In this document: piece by piece, positions 8,405-17,488 of the stretch
Layout: the number at the start of each line of letters is the position of its first letter
Position numbering within the stretch: position 1 is the first letter of the stretch
Made by a program: the position numbers and the translations under genes
Notes under the pieces: model-generated
The model's input: the letters and a program-made list of their open reading frames with translations, nothing else
The model's database searches: none
What the model was told of the DNA's origin: nothing
Source of the DNA: Lachnospira rogosae
Lineage (GTDB): Bacteria > Bacillota > Clostridia > Lachnospirales > Lachnospiraceae
NCBI RefSeq assembly: GCF_040096455.1
Contig: NZ_JBBMER010000001.1
Location: forward strand, 372,001 to 436,000
Length of the DNA: 64,000 bases
Reading direction: 5' to 3'

Positions 8405-10359
8405 AACTTATGTCCTTTTTTAGTAGATTTTGATTTATTATTGGAACTTCTTTTACCCACACCAGCACTATTATGTTTTCCCTTATTGTTATAAGCTGTG
8501 GTATTTTTAACAGTCTTATGTTTGCGTGATGAAAAGTTCTTTCCTCCTGTGTTATGGGATATTTTTCTTGGTGGAATAAGGCATTTTGGTCCAAATCCTA
8601 TAAGGTCTGTACGTCCATTTTTAATAAGGGCTTCCTTAACAAGATCGTAATTATCTGGATTACGGTATTGTATAAGGGCTCTCTGCATTTCCTTTTCGTG
8701 ATGGCTTACAGGAGTATATACCTTCTCCATAGTAGCAGGATCTAAGCCTGTATAATACATACAGGTAGACAGCGTTGATGGTGTTGGATAGAAATCCTGC
8801 ACCTGTTCGGGCATATAACCAAGATCCCTTATATATTCTGCAAGCTCAATTGCCTCCTTCATAGTCGAACCGGGGTGGCTTGACATAAGATATGGGACAA
8901 CGAACTGCTGCTTGCCTGTCTTATTATTAATGCGCTTATAACGTTGTAAGAACTTTTCATATACATCATTGGAAGGCTTGCCCATTTTCGTAAGGACATT
9001 ATCTGATATATGCTCAGGTGCAACCCTTAACTGTCCGCTTATGTGATGTTCACATAACTCTTTAATAAATGTATCATCCGCATCACACATACAGTAGTCA
9101 AAACGTATTCCTGAACGGATAAACACCTTCTTAACGCCAGGCACTTTACGTAGCTTTCTTAAAAGCTTAATATAATCAGAATGGTCAACTGTAAGATTCT
9201 TGCAGGGAGCCGGAAAAAGGCACTGTCTGTTCATACATACGCCCTTAGTAAGCTGCTTTTCGCAGGAAGTATGCCTGAAATTAGCTGTAGGTCCTCCGAC
9301 ATCGTGTATATACCCCTTGAAATCTCTATCTTTAGTCATAGTAACAGCTTCATCAACAATGGATTCGTGGCTTCTTACCTGAATTATCCTTCCCTGATGA
9401 AATGTTAAGGCACAGAATGAACAGCCTCCAAAACACCCTCTGTTGCTTGTTATTGAGAATTTAATCTCTGATAAAGCCGGTATTCCGCCATCTGCTTTAT
9501 ACATTGGGTGATAATCTCTCATATACGGAAGTGCATATACATCGTCCATCTCCATAGTAGTAAGCGGTTTTGCTGGTGGATTCTGTACGACATATAGTTT
9601 TTCTTTGGCTTTTTCTACAAGTATCTTTGCAGTAAATGGATCAGTATTTTTATACTGTGTATAAAAACTTTCAGCATATATTCTTTTATCTTTTACAATC
9701 TCATCATAGGATGGAAGATTTATATAGTCAGATAAATTATCCAATGTCTTAGTCTTGTATACAGTTCCATTGATATAAGTTATATCTTTTACATCAATTC
9801 CTGCATTAAGTGCATCAGCTATCTCAACAATAGAATGTTCGCCCATTCCGTAAGAGATTATATCTGCACCCGAGTCTATAAGAACGGAATGTTTTACTTT
9901 GTCAGACCAGTAATCATAGTGCGACATTCTTCTTAATGAAGCTTCAATTCCACCTAATATAATAGGAGTTGATTTGTATACATGCTTAATTAAGTTACAG
10001 TATACAATTGTCGCATAATCAGGTCTTAATCCCATAACTCCGCCAGGTGAAAAGGCATCTGAATGACGTCTTTTCTTATTGACGGTATAATGGTTTACCA
10101 TAGAGTCCATATTACCTGCCGACACTAAAAATCCCAGACGTGGTTCACCAAGTATTGTTATGGAATCTTTATTCTTCCAGTCTGGCTGTGCTATTATTCC
10201 AACTTTATATCCAAAGGATTCCAATACCCTTGATATAATAGCAGGTCCAAACGATGGGTGGTCTACATAAGCATCACCTGAAACATAGACGAAATCACAT
10301 TGCTCCCACCCTCTTTTTTCCATATCTTCCCTGCAAACGGGGAGAAAATCGTGTATCAT
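8401..10359 (-). CDS. YgiQ-family radical SAM protein
   Basis: This is a large radical SAM enzyme of the YgiQ / UPF0313 family, whose substrate is not established. A cobalamin-binding-like N-terminal part opens with MIHDFLPVCREDMEKRGW and includes DAYVDHPSFGPAIISRVLE. The iron-sulfur motif CFGGCSFC occurs at residues 309-316, followed by CMNRQCLFPAPC and the family-specific QVQDFYPTPSTLSTCMYYTG near the end. The last 60 residues are an unusual basic, Asn/Ser/Lys-rich tail. I placed the start 15 codons inside the open frame because TGAGGA precedes this ATG at proper distance and family members begin here. Length is 652 residues. Confidence 0.92.
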   Translation of the reverse strand: MIHDFLPVCREDMEKRGWEQCDFVYVSGDAYVDHPSFGPAIISRVLESFGYKVGIIAQPDWKNKDSITILGEPRLGFLVSAGNMDSMVNHYTVNKKRRHSDAFSPGGVMGLRPDYATIVYCNLIKHVYKSTPIILGGIEASLRRMSHYDYWSDKVKHSVLIDSGADIISYGMGEHSIVEIADALNAGIDVKDITYINGTVYKTKTLDNLSDYINLPSYDEIVKDKRIYAESFYTQYKNTDPFTAKILVEKAKEKLYVVQNPPAKPLTTMEMDDVYALPYMRDYHPMYKADGGIPALSEIKFSITSNRGCFGGCSFCALTFHQGRIIQVRSHESIVDEAVTMTKDRDFKGYIHDVGGPTANFRHTSCEKQLTKGVCMNRQCLFPAPCKNLTVDHSDYIKLLRKLRKVPGVKKVFIRSGIRFDYCMCDADDTFIKELCEHHISGQLRVAPEHISDNVLTKMGKPSNDVYEKFLQRYKRINNKTGKQQFVVPYLMSSHPGSTMKEAIELAEYIRDLGYMPEQVQDFYPTPSTLSTCMYYTGLDPATMEKVYTPVSHHEKEMQRALIQYRNPDNYDLVKEALIKNGRTDLIGFGPKCLIPPRKISHNTGGKNFSSRKHKTVKNTTAYNNKGKHNSAGVGKRSSNNKSKSTKKGHKL

Positions 10360-10427
10360 ATATATCCTCATTTCTGTGCACACTTTAATGCAGTATAACT
10401 GCAATGTATCTAACAGGTATCTGGTTG

Positions 10428-10456
10428 ATTTGTGTCAAGTGCACACAGACACAAAT
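10428..10456 (-). terminator. hairpin between rsuA-like gene and ygiQ
   Basis: A perfect 9-bp stem, ATTTGTGTC with GACACAAAT, encloses an 11-base loop immediately after the stop of the RsuA-like gene. There is no run of U after it on either strand, so it is a weak or attenuating terminator at best, or an RNA-stability element. Confidence 0.4.
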
Positions 10457-10457
10457 G

Positions 10458-11183
10458 TTAATTCCAGCTTTTTAATAAATCAATTTCACTACCGGTTAAT
10501 GGCCTGAACTTTCCAGGTTCAAGTGTTTCATCAAGCTGTAACTTTCCCATTGATAATCTTTTAAGATAAAGCACCTCTGAACCGGCTGCCTTAAACATTC
10601 TTTTTATCTGATGAAACTTTCCCTCTTGAATTGTTATATTTAAAAATGTTGTATCATCCTGATTGTTATATTGAAGTATCTCAAGCTTTGCTGGCATTGC
10701 TGTAAAATCTTTATCAACAACAAGCCCATTTTTAAATTCATCAATATATTTATTGTCTATACTGCCTTTTGCTACAACATAATAAGTCTTATCAATATGG
10801 TGCTTTGGTGATAACAGCCTGTGTGCCATATCACCATCATTAGTTATGATAAGAAGTCCTTCTGTATCCTTATCCAGTCTTCCAACCGGAAATAAATCCT
10901 TACGTTTGTTATCAGTTATAAGTTCAACGACAGTCTTAAAATCCTTATCAGATACAGCAGACACAACGCCTGCTGGCTTATTAAGCATATAATATTCGTA
11001 TTCTGAATAGCCTAACACGTTATTATCAACAGCTACAACATCCTTGTCTATATCGACTTTAATCTCTGGACGAGTGATAACTTCGCCATTGATTGTAACC
11101 CTTTTCTTTCTGATTATGTCTTTTACGGCACTTCTTGTTCCAGCCTGCATATCACAAAGATATTTGTCTAATCTAATAACCAT
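10458..11183 (-). CDS. RsuA/RluB-family pseudouridine synthase
   Basis: This is a small pseudouridine synthase of the RsuA/RluB/RluE/RluF branch that modifies ribosomal RNA. An S4 domain (RLDKYLCDMQAGTRSAVKDII) is followed by YYMLNKPAGVVSA and the catalytic motif PVGRLDKDTEGLLIITNDG, which contains the active-site aspartate. IQEGKFHQIKRMFKAAG and VLYLKRLSMG are typical of the C-terminal part. The 241-residue length fits RsuA (16S rRNA) better than RluB. It lies 15 bases after the rRNA methyltransferase gene, forming an rRNA-modification run with that gene. Confidence 0.92.
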   Translation of the reverse strand: MVIRLDKYLCDMQAGTRSAVKDIIRKKRVTINGEVITRPEIKVDIDKDVVAVDNNVLGYSEYEYYMLNKPAGVVSAVSDKDFKTVVELITDNKRKDLFPVGRLDKDTEGLLIITNDGDMAHRLLSPKHHIDKTYYVVAKGSIDNKYIDEFKNGLVVDKDFTAMPAKLEILQYNNQDDTTFLNITIQEGKFHQIKRMFKAAGSEVLYLKRLSMGKLQLDETLEPGKFRPLTGSEIDLLKSWN

Positions 11184-11198
11184 TAAAGTCCTTTCCTT

Positions 11199-12572
11199 CT
11201 ACATCCATCTCCAGCCGGCAAGATATTTATTCTTAAGCTGCGAGCCATTAGATTTACCCCAGCCTAAAGGATATCCGTCAACGCAAAGCAATGCCCAGCC
11301 CTTGCTGTCAGCAAAATCATCAACGTCAATTGTCTCGCCCTTTAAATATCTTACAACACGTTCATCGTCTACGCTAAGGTTAATGCAGTTATTATACTGT
11401 CTCATTGTAAGTGCCATAGCAAGTGCCTGACTTGGCTCAAAGCGGTTCTTTTTAAGTTCACCAAGCAAAAGACCATTTCTTATTATTCTAAGACCCTTTT
11501 CATCAGCCATATACCTGGAAATATAGTACACGCGGTTATCTCTTATATTAATATATTTAGTGTCGATATCCATTGATACATTTGCAAGGAAATCCTTTAA
11601 CTCATCTGGAATTTTAGTATTAAATGATCCTCTTGTATAATGTGCATTATTAATGTCATCTGGATTATCCTTTTTAAGAAGTGCAACAAAATGTCCTTCG
11701 CCATGCATTTTATGTGGGAATATTCTCACACATTTGTCAAGATTATACTTATTATCATTATCAATATCAGTAAAGCCCTTAGTAAATCCTTCGTATGGTT
11801 TAATATCAACAAGTTTCATATCTGGACAGTTATCAAGAAGATATTTAATGCTCTCTTCATCTTCCAGAGAAGAAAATGTACAGGTTGAATAAAGCATCAT
11901 TCCACCTGGGCGGAGCATTTTCGCACCATGTATTATAATGCTTTTCTGTATTGCAGAATATACTTCTGGTCCGCTCTGTTCCCACGCCTTGATAAGTTTG
12001 TTATCTTTTCTGAACATACCCTCACCAGAACAAGGTGCATCTATAAGAACCTTATCAAAGAATTCTGTGAATCTTCCTGATATCTTAGCTGGGTCTTCAT
12101 TAAGCACACAAAGGTTATAAACACCAGATACTTCAACATTCTTAAGCAGTGCCTTGGTTCTTGAATTGCTTATGTCATTAGTTATAAGAAGTCCTGTGCC
12201 ATTAAGCTTTGCCGCAAGCTCTGTTGATTTGCCTCCCGGTGCGGCACACATATCAAATACGACATCGCCCTCATCAATAGGAAGTACATTAGCTGGTGTC
12301 ATTGCACTAGGCTCCTGAATATAGTAAAGTCCGGCGTAATAATATGGGTGCTTTGCCGGTTTATCTGTTTCTTCATAGTAAAAGCCATTCTCAATCCAAG
12401 GTATGGGTGTAAGCTTAAATGGACTTATCTTAAGAAAATCTTCTGTTGAAATCTTAAGGTTGTTAACACGAAGTCCATATAATCTTTTATCATTAAAGCT
12501 TTCAAGATAATCATCAAAATCATCTTTAAGCATATCTTTCATTGAATTAAGATATTTCTCTGGTAAATTCAT
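11199..12572 (-). CDS. RsmF/RsmB-type rRNA cytosine-C5 methyltransferase
   Basis: The enzyme transfers a methyl group from SAM to C5 of a cytosine in rRNA. The catalytic core shows VFDMCAAPGGKSTELAAKL (SAM binding), DAPCSGEGMFRKDN (motif IV with the general cysteine) and LYSTCTFSSLEDEE (motif VI with the nucleophilic cysteine). The C-terminal 120 residues form the PUA-like RNA-binding extension found in RsmF/YebU-type members (GWALLCVDGYPLGWGKSNGSQLKNKY). The length of 457 residues matches RsmF of Firmicutes. It sits between a small alarmone synthetase gene and the RsuA-like gene. Confidence 0.93.
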   Translation of the reverse strand: MNLPEKYLNSMKDMLKDDFDDYLESFNDKRLYGLRVNNLKISTEDFLKISPFKLTPIPWIENGFYYEETDKPAKHPYYYAGLYYIQEPSAMTPANVLPIDEGDVVFDMCAAPGGKSTELAAKLNGTGLLITNDISNSRTKALLKNVEVSGVYNLCVLNEDPAKISGRFTEFFDKVLIDAPCSGEGMFRKDNKLIKAWEQSGPEVYSAIQKSIIIHGAKMLRPGGMMLYSTCTFSSLEDEESIKYLLDNCPDMKLVDIKPYEGFTKGFTDIDNDNKYNLDKCVRIFPHKMHGEGHFVALLKKDNPDDINNAHYTRGSFNTKIPDELKDFLANVSMDIDTKYINIRDNRVYYISRYMADEKGLRIIRNGLLLGELKKNRFEPSQALAMALTMRQYNNCINLSVDDERVVRYLKGETIDVDDFADSKGWALLCVDGYPLGWGKSNGSQLKNKYLAGWRWM

Positions 12573-12595
12573 AAAATCCTCTTTCTTTATACATT

Positions 12596-13396
12596 TTATA
12601 TACTCTGTGCTTTATAATTCTCTGCAATCATATCTACCTGCCTGCTGAATCTTTGCAGTCTGGCAACATCATCAGTCTGGTATATCTCATAGAATTCATC
12701 CTGAATTCTGATGATTTCCTGCTTGTTAGCAACTTTATAAAGGCTTTGTATATTATTAAGTATGTCGGATACAATGTTAGCTTTGGTAGATACATAATTC
12801 TGTGCATCAATAATTTCATCGTGAATACTCATCATCTCGTTATCAAGCGTATATATGGCATCGGCGGCTGATGTAAGTCGTTCCCTTACGTGCTTTGGAA
12901 TATTGCCGTTATATTTGTACTGGAGAGAGTGTTCAATTATAGCCCAGAAGTTCATTCCAAGTGTTCGTATCTGGATTTCTACTGGAATTATCTTAGTCCC
13001 CTTTACAGTTTCAACTTTATACTGGACTATAATATGATAGCTTCGATATCCGCTTTCCTTGATATTCTTGACATAATCTTTCTCAGTTATGACTTCCATA
13101 TCGCTTCTTGCCCTTATAAGGTCAGCTACATTATATATGTCATCAGTAAACTGGCATATAAGCCTTATACCAGCGATGTCAAGAATATGTCCTTCAATTT
13201 CATTAAGGTCTATATTATGCTTCTGGGCTTTTAATAAGATACTGGATATAGATTTAACCCTTCCTAAAACCTGTTCAATTGGAGAATATATGCCTGCCTG
13301 TCGGTATTCTTTAACCATATGATTAAACTTAACCTGAAGCTCCTCTACCGCAAGCTCGTATGGGTTAAGGATTTCTTTCCACATCTGTATTTCCAT
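12596..13396 (-). CDS. small alarmone (ppGpp) synthetase, RelQ/YjbM type
   Basis: This single-domain RelA/SpoT-family synthetase makes (p)ppGpp from ATP and GDP or GTP. The synthetase core is clear: DIAGIRLICQFTDDIYNVADLI, then KESGYRSYHIIVQY and VEIQIRTLGMNFWAIIEHSLQYKY, the nucleotide-binding and catalytic strands of the fold. There is no HD hydrolase, TGS or ACT domain, so it cannot degrade the alarmone. The 266 residues include a C-terminal helical stretch typical of RelQ oligomers. GAGGA six bases before the ATG decides the start. It is first in a run leading to rRNA modification genes. Confidence 0.93.
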   Translation of the reverse strand: MEIQMWKEILNPYELAVEELQVKFNHMVKEYRQAGIYSPIEQVLGRVKSISSILLKAQKHNIDLNEIEGHILDIAGIRLICQFTDDIYNVADLIRARSDMEVITEKDYVKNIKESGYRSYHIIVQYKVETVKGTKIIPVEIQIRTLGMNFWAIIEHSLQYKYNGNIPKHVRERLTSAADAIYTLDNEMMSIHDEIIDAQNYVSTKANIVSDILNNIQSLYKVANKQEIIRIQDEFYEIYQTDDVARLQRFSRQVDMIAENYKAQSI

Positions 13397-13463
13397 ATAA
13401 GTCCTCGTTTCTATTATATATTTTCATAAATTCTTTAAATCTTTTCACTATTAGCCGACGATA

Positions 13464-13472
13464 ATTATAGCA
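13464..13472 (-). promoter_or_regulatory. extended -10 promoter before the alarmone synthetase gene
   Basis: Minus-strand TGCTATAAT (TG plus consensus -10) lies about 65 bases before the alarmone synthetase start. No good -35 hexamer stands 17 bases upstream, where the coding end of the M23 gene lies; extended -10 promoters can do without one. The call is inferred from the motif only. Confidence 0.5.
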
Positions 13473-13482
13473 CATAACGATA

Positions 13483-14385
13483 CTAATAACCATAAATTAA
13501 AGTCTTATTTTGATTAGATTTTAGTATCCAATATGGGTTGATTGACACTTCATTGCCTGAATTATCAGTTATGTACATCCCAAAATGTAAATGTGTCTGA
13601 AATTTGCCAGATGTACCCTCTACTTTGCTGTATCCTGTACTTCCCATATAGCCAAGCAGCTCTCCCTTATGAATTATATCACCTGCTTTATAAGCTTTGG
13701 CATAGGAATCAAGGTGGGCATAATAGTAATATATTTTATTAGCAGACGTTATGCCTATCCGGTAACCGCCAAGCTCTAACCAGCCGACGTTAGTTACTGT
13801 TCCGTCACATACAGACACAACAGGATATAATCCATCTTTATTAATATCAGCACATATATCAGTCCCCTCGTGTGTTCTGTTACCTTTGTAGGTTCTTTCA
13901 TAATTCCACGAATTAACATAGTTAACCCACTGCTCTGTCTTTGAAGAGTGTGGCACAGGAAAATATTCCATATCATATAGTATGCCTGTTGCGGTTTGTT
14001 TTAAAAGCTTGAATTCAGCAGCATTTTCCTTACAGAAGATTGTTTTGACCTTGTCAAAATCAGACACGGTAAGCCGCTTAACAGCATTGTCCGTTATATG
14101 ACATTCATTCATACAACACAGCACAATAAATAACTCAGCAGGGTTTACATTCATCTGTTCTGCCTTATTAATAATATCCTGCAAATCACATTCCACCTGC
14201 ATTGCACGGAAGTTATCATCTGATACGGTTAATGTCGTATATGCCGCAATGCGCGTATAGTGTCTTATAATATTAAGATGAATACTGCATATTAAGGCAC
14301 ATACTATTGTGATAATAAGCAGATTCGTTTTATTATTTATAATGTCCGTTTTATTCATATTTTCCATTTTCACTTTATTATTCAC
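13483..14385 (-). CDS. membrane-anchored M23 metallopeptidase
   Basis: This is a LytM-type zinc peptidase that cuts, or helps regulate cutting of, peptidoglycan cross-bridges. An uncleaved signal-anchor lies at about residues 21-41, followed by an extracytoplasmic stalk. The C-terminal peptidase domain keeps the zinc ligands: HEGTD (H172, D176) and HLH (H265-H267), with YYYAHLDSY between. All expected catalytic residues are present, so it should be active. It is divergent from the YlbJ-like gene, with only 28 bases between the two starts. The exact start is uncertain; ATGs at 14385 and 14367 are both possible because no clear ribosome-binding site is seen. Confidence 0.88.
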   Translation of the reverse strand: MNNKVKMENMNKTDIINNKTNLLIITIVCALICSIHLNIIRHYTRIAAYTTLTVSDDNFRAMQVECDLQDIINKAEQMNVNPAELFIVLCCMNECHITDNAVKRLTVSDFDKVKTIFCKENAAEFKLLKQTATGILYDMEYFPVPHSSKTEQWVNYVNSWNYERTYKGNRTHEGTDICADINKDGLYPVVSVCDGTVTNVGWLELGGYRIGITSANKIYYYYAHLDSYAKAYKAGDIIHKGELLGYMGSTGYSKVEGTSGKFQTHLHFGMYITDNSGNEVSINPYWILKSNQNKTLIYGY

Positions 14386-14413
14386 TAAATAATATGTCTA
14401 ACAGGCTGTTGTA

Positions 14414-15613
14414 ATGAATAGAATAAATTATATTAAACGGACAAATAAGACTTTCTTATCAGGAAATAAATATATGGGTAAAATCAAGAATTCTGCTTAT
14501 TCTCCACAATTAAATAATAATCACAATAACACATATACACTTTCATTAATCAATAGATGTGATAATAGTTATTCGTCTAAAATAAACCATAAGAAATACA
14601 GCCATAATGTGATATTTCTTATAATGCTTATAATATTTCTTGTAACTGTCTGTTCACCACACATTATTATTAATGCAACGCTTAAAGGTATCAAATTATG
14701 GGCTTTGAGTGTTATGCCGGGATTGCTGGTGGCTATGATTATCACCGGCTGTATTAATTATTATATGCCAGTGAACAGCCGTCTGGGACTTGTATTTATT
14801 ATATTTATAAGTGTGCTCTGTGGATTTCCAATAGGTGCTATTAACTGCATTAATTATAAGAAACAATCAGACAGCAGAATAATTGATAATATAACAGGAT
14901 ACTGTAATATATCAAGCCCCGGATTCGTTATCGGATACATATATTATGGCACCATAAATAACTCCATAACAATAATAAAATTCCTTATTGCTGTATATCT
15001 TCCTGTAATAATTCTGTGTGCTGTACAGCTTATTAAATATCCAGTGAATAACAATAATAATAAAAATAGTAATAAAGAACCAATTAATAATTGCACAGCA
15101 AAAATATTTTATAATAGGACATCTAATACCAGATACAAAGTTAACTTAAATTCATATAATATCCAACATACGGATAATATGTGTAATAACGGCAGACAAC
15201 ACACTATAAATTCACATAAGAATTTCTTCAATGTATTAGACAATGCCATAATAAAATCAATTGATAATGTATTAAAAATGTGTGGATATATTGTTATATT
15301 TTCCTGCATATGCTCTATGACAGATGTACTTTTTGGAAGATTTAATTATATCAATATGATTATATGTTCTCTGTTAGAGATAACTAACGGCATATATCTT
15401 ATCGCTTCAAGTGATATCAGTGCTTCAGTTAAGGCTGCATTTATATTGACAGCCAATGCATTTGGCGGAATATCTACATTAATGCAGACAATAGGAATTA
15501 CTGGAACATCTAATAACAATAACGGGATAAACATAAAAAAATACATATACCAGAAAATAATGTTAAGCCTCGCAACAGCCGGCATATCATTATTACTGAT
15601 ATATGTATTCTGA
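14414..15613 (+). CDS. ylbJ: YlbJ-like (sporulation / nucleoside-recognition type) integral membrane protein
   Basis: The protein has many hydrophobic segments from residue about 65 on, with features of the YlbJ family: TLKGIKLWALSVMPGLLVAM near the first segments, VLCGFPIGAINCI corresponding to the conserved glycine-rich GYP turn, and NISSPGFVIGYI. Placement beside rsmD-coaD matches B. subtilis, where ylbJ follows coaD, and supports the name. It is odd in two ways: a 60-residue polar, Asn/Tyr-rich N-terminal extension and an Asn-rich loop at about residues 213-280. It is one of only two intact plus-strand genes and is unusually AT-rich. Without other sporulation genes in view I cannot say whether it serves sporulation. 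Confidence 0.62.
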   Translation: MNRINYIKRTNKTFLSGNKYMGKIKNSAYSPQLNNNHNNTYTLSLINRCDNSYSSKINHKKYSHNVIFLIMLIIFLVTVCSPHIIINATLKGIKLWALSVMPGLLVAMIITGCINYYMPVNSRLGLVFIIFISVLCGFPIGAINCINYKKQSDSRIIDNITGYCNISSPGFVIGYIYYGTINNSITIIKFLIAVYLPVIILCAVQLIKYPVNNNNNKNSNKEPINNCTAKIFYNRTSNTRYKVNLNSYNIQHTDNMCNNGRQHTINSHKNFFNVLDNAIIKSIDNVLKMCGYIVIFSCICSMTDVLFGRFNYINMIICSLLEITNGIYLIASSDISASVKAAFILTANAFGGISTLMQTIGITGTSNNNNGINIKKYIYQKIMLSLATAGISLLLIYVF

Positions 15614-15737
15614 TTAGCATTATATAAATTCATTAATATAATCTATACAGCAAATTATATTTCTTACATAAGCCTTATATTGTTACTATATATATTATAT
15701 TTTGTATTGGTATTATATTTTTGTATTTATATTATAA

Positions 15738-16382
15738 TTATTCAAGGATATCCTCATCCTCAAATTCTTCTTCATAACCATAGTCATCTGTGCTGTCTTC
15801 AGGCTGGTCAGGTGCGTTATCTACAGCTTCCTCTTCTTCCTGTACAACAGGTGCTTTTAATTCATTACGATTATTATTGACAATCGAAAGAACATTTTCA
15901 AGACCAGACAATAAAGAGTCGTACTTCTCACGGTTGTCACGGATAGACTTTTCGATTATATACTGAAGCTTCTCAAGCATATCATCTGTATAGTCCATAG
16001 CACCCTGACGTATGCTGTTGGCATCTTCTGTTGCACTGTCAAGAATAGCCTGTGCCTGTGCACTTGCCTGCTCTATAAGGGTATTAGCCTGTGCATATGC
16101 ACGCTGCATAATCTCGTGTTCATTAATAAGTTCCTCTGTCTGTATCTGTGCAGCATTAATAATAGATTCTGCCTGCTCTTTTGCATCGGCAATTATGGCA
16201 TCTTTGTTGTTAAGAATTTTCTGGTATTTCTTAACTTCTTCAGGTGTCTTTAATCTTAATTCAGCCAGCATATCTTCAAGCTGCTCTTTATTTACAATAA
16301 TCTTAGTATTAGATAATGGCTGAAATTTACAATTATCTATGTAGCTTTCTATATCGCTTATAAGCTGTTCGATTCTACTCAT
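15738..16382 (-). CDS. coiled-coil protein, DivIVA / V-ATPase subunit H-like
   Basis: The 214-residue protein has a long charged helix from about residue 50 to 170 with heptad-like Ala/Glu/Gln repeats (DAKEQAESIINAAQIQTEEL, ASAQAQAILDSATEDANSIR). This pattern is often annotated as DivIVA-like or as an H+-ATPase subunit-like coiled coil. The final 40 residues are a strongly acidic, disordered tail (EEEEAVDNAPDQ, YEEEFEDEDILE). It overlaps the coaD stop by four bases (ATGA), so it is translated with coaD. Its cellular role is unknown; a scaffold or cell-division role is only an inference from the fold. Confidence 0.75.
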   Translation of the reverse strand: MSRIEQLISDIESYIDNCKFQPLSNTKIIVNKEQLEDMLAELRLKTPEEVKKYQKILNNKDAIIADAKEQAESIINAAQIQTEELINEHEIMQRAYAQANTLIEQASAQAQAILDSATEDANSIRQGAMDYTDDMLEKLQYIIEKSIRDNREKYDSLLSGLENVLSIVNNNRNELKAPVVQEEEEAVDNAPDQPEDSTDDYGYEEEFEDEDILE

Positions 16383-16897
16383 TTTATATCTCCCTTTTCA
16401 TTTGCCTTAATATTATAACTACTGCTGTATCGTTCTCTCACTATATCTACAATAGACTCTGGTACGAATTTACTTATATCGCCGCCATACATAGCCATTT
16501 CTTTAACGATACTTGAACTTAAATAAGCATATTTAAGACTTGTATTAAGGAATATTGTATCAATATCGGGAGCGGCTACTCTGTTAGTCTGAGACATAGC
16601 AAGTTCATATTCAAAATCAGTTACGGCTCTAAGTCCCCTTATTATAGCCTGTACATTATGCTCTCTTGCAAAATCTACAAGGAGTCCACTGAAACTTAAA
16701 ATCTCGACATTAGGAATGTCTTTCGTAACTTCTTTTAACATATTAACACGTTCATCAACTGAAAACAATGGTGTTTTGGTACTGTTGTTTAACACACCCA
16801 CGATAAGGTGGTCAACAAGTGCTGCTGAACGCTTTATTATATCAAGATGTCCTAATGTAACAGGGTCAAAGCTTCCAGGATATATAGCCTTTTTCAT
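16379..16897 (-). CDS. coaD: phosphopantetheine adenylyltransferase
   Basis: CoaD makes dephospho-CoA from ATP and 4'-phosphopantetheine, the penultimate step of CoA synthesis. Motifs include AIYPGSFDPVTLGHLDIIKRS with the TxGH nucleotidyltransferase signature, RGLRAVTDFEYELAMSQTN and the C-terminal YAYLSSSIVKEMAMYGGDIS. The length of 172 residues is slightly more than usual. It abuts rsmD (no gap), a linkage kept widely in Firmicutes. The last enzyme of the pathway, coaE, is also in the window at 62208. Confidence 0.97.
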   Translation of the reverse strand: MKKAIYPGSFDPVTLGHLDIIKRSAALVDHLIVGVLNNSTKTPLFSVDERVNMLKEVTKDIPNVEILSFSGLLVDFAREHNVQAIIRGLRAVTDFEYELAMSQTNRVAAPDIDTIFLNTSLKYAYLSSSIVKEMAMYGGDISKFVPESIVDIVRERYSSSYNIKANEKGDIK

Positions 16898-17461
16898 TTA
16901 GTCTGCACTTCCCTTCAGTCTTAAGAATAAATGTTTATTAGTCTTATATTTTTTTACCCGGTAAATATCAAAACCACATTCGTCAGCATAGTCAAGGTCA
17001 GCATCAAGCTTTTCCTCAACAATTATAATTGTATATTCATCTATAATATCTGAATTTCTAAGGGCTGCTAATACATCACGCTCATAATCATTAGAGTATG
17101 GTGGATCCATATAGACGATTGAGAATACATCTTTGCCCTTAAGCCTGTTGATTGCAGATAATACATCCATTTCCATAACATCTGCTTTATCAGCAAGCTT
17201 GGTAAACGTAAGATTATCCTTAATACATTCAACTGCCTTTTTTGAATTCTCAACAAGCACAGCCTTAGCCGCTCCACGACTTAAGGCTTCAATTCCAATT
17301 GCACCGCTTCCAGAATATAAATCAAGAAATTTACATCCTGGAATATCTGACTGGAGCATATTAAATAATGTCTCTTTAATTCTATCCTGAGTTGGTCTGG
17401 TATCTGTTCCTTCAATAGTTTTTAAAGGAAGACTTCTGGCCGAACCTGCAATAACTCGCAT
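16898..17461 (-). CDS. rsmD: 16S rRNA (guanine966-N2)-methyltransferase
   Basis: RsmD methylates G966 of 16S rRNA on the 30S subunit. The sequence begins MRVIAGSARSLPLKTI and includes TRPTQDRIKETLFNML, the SAM motif FLDLYSGSGAIGIEALSRGA and the catalytic YMDPPYSND (DPPY type). Length is normal at 187 residues. It ends directly at the coaD start, so the two are co-translated or nearly so, and it begins 28 bases after gpsA. Confidence 0.96.
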   Translation of the reverse strand: MRVIAGSARSLPLKTIEGTDTRPTQDRIKETLFNMLQSDIPGCKFLDLYSGSGAIGIEALSRGAAKAVLVENSKKAVECIKDNLTFTKLADKADVMEMDVLSAINRLKGKDVFSIVYMDPPYSNDYERDVLAALRNSDIIDEYTIIIVEEKLDADLDYADECGFDIYRVKKYKTNKHLFLRLKGSAD

Positions 17462-17488
17462 ATGATTAACCTCTCGTATATTAATAAT

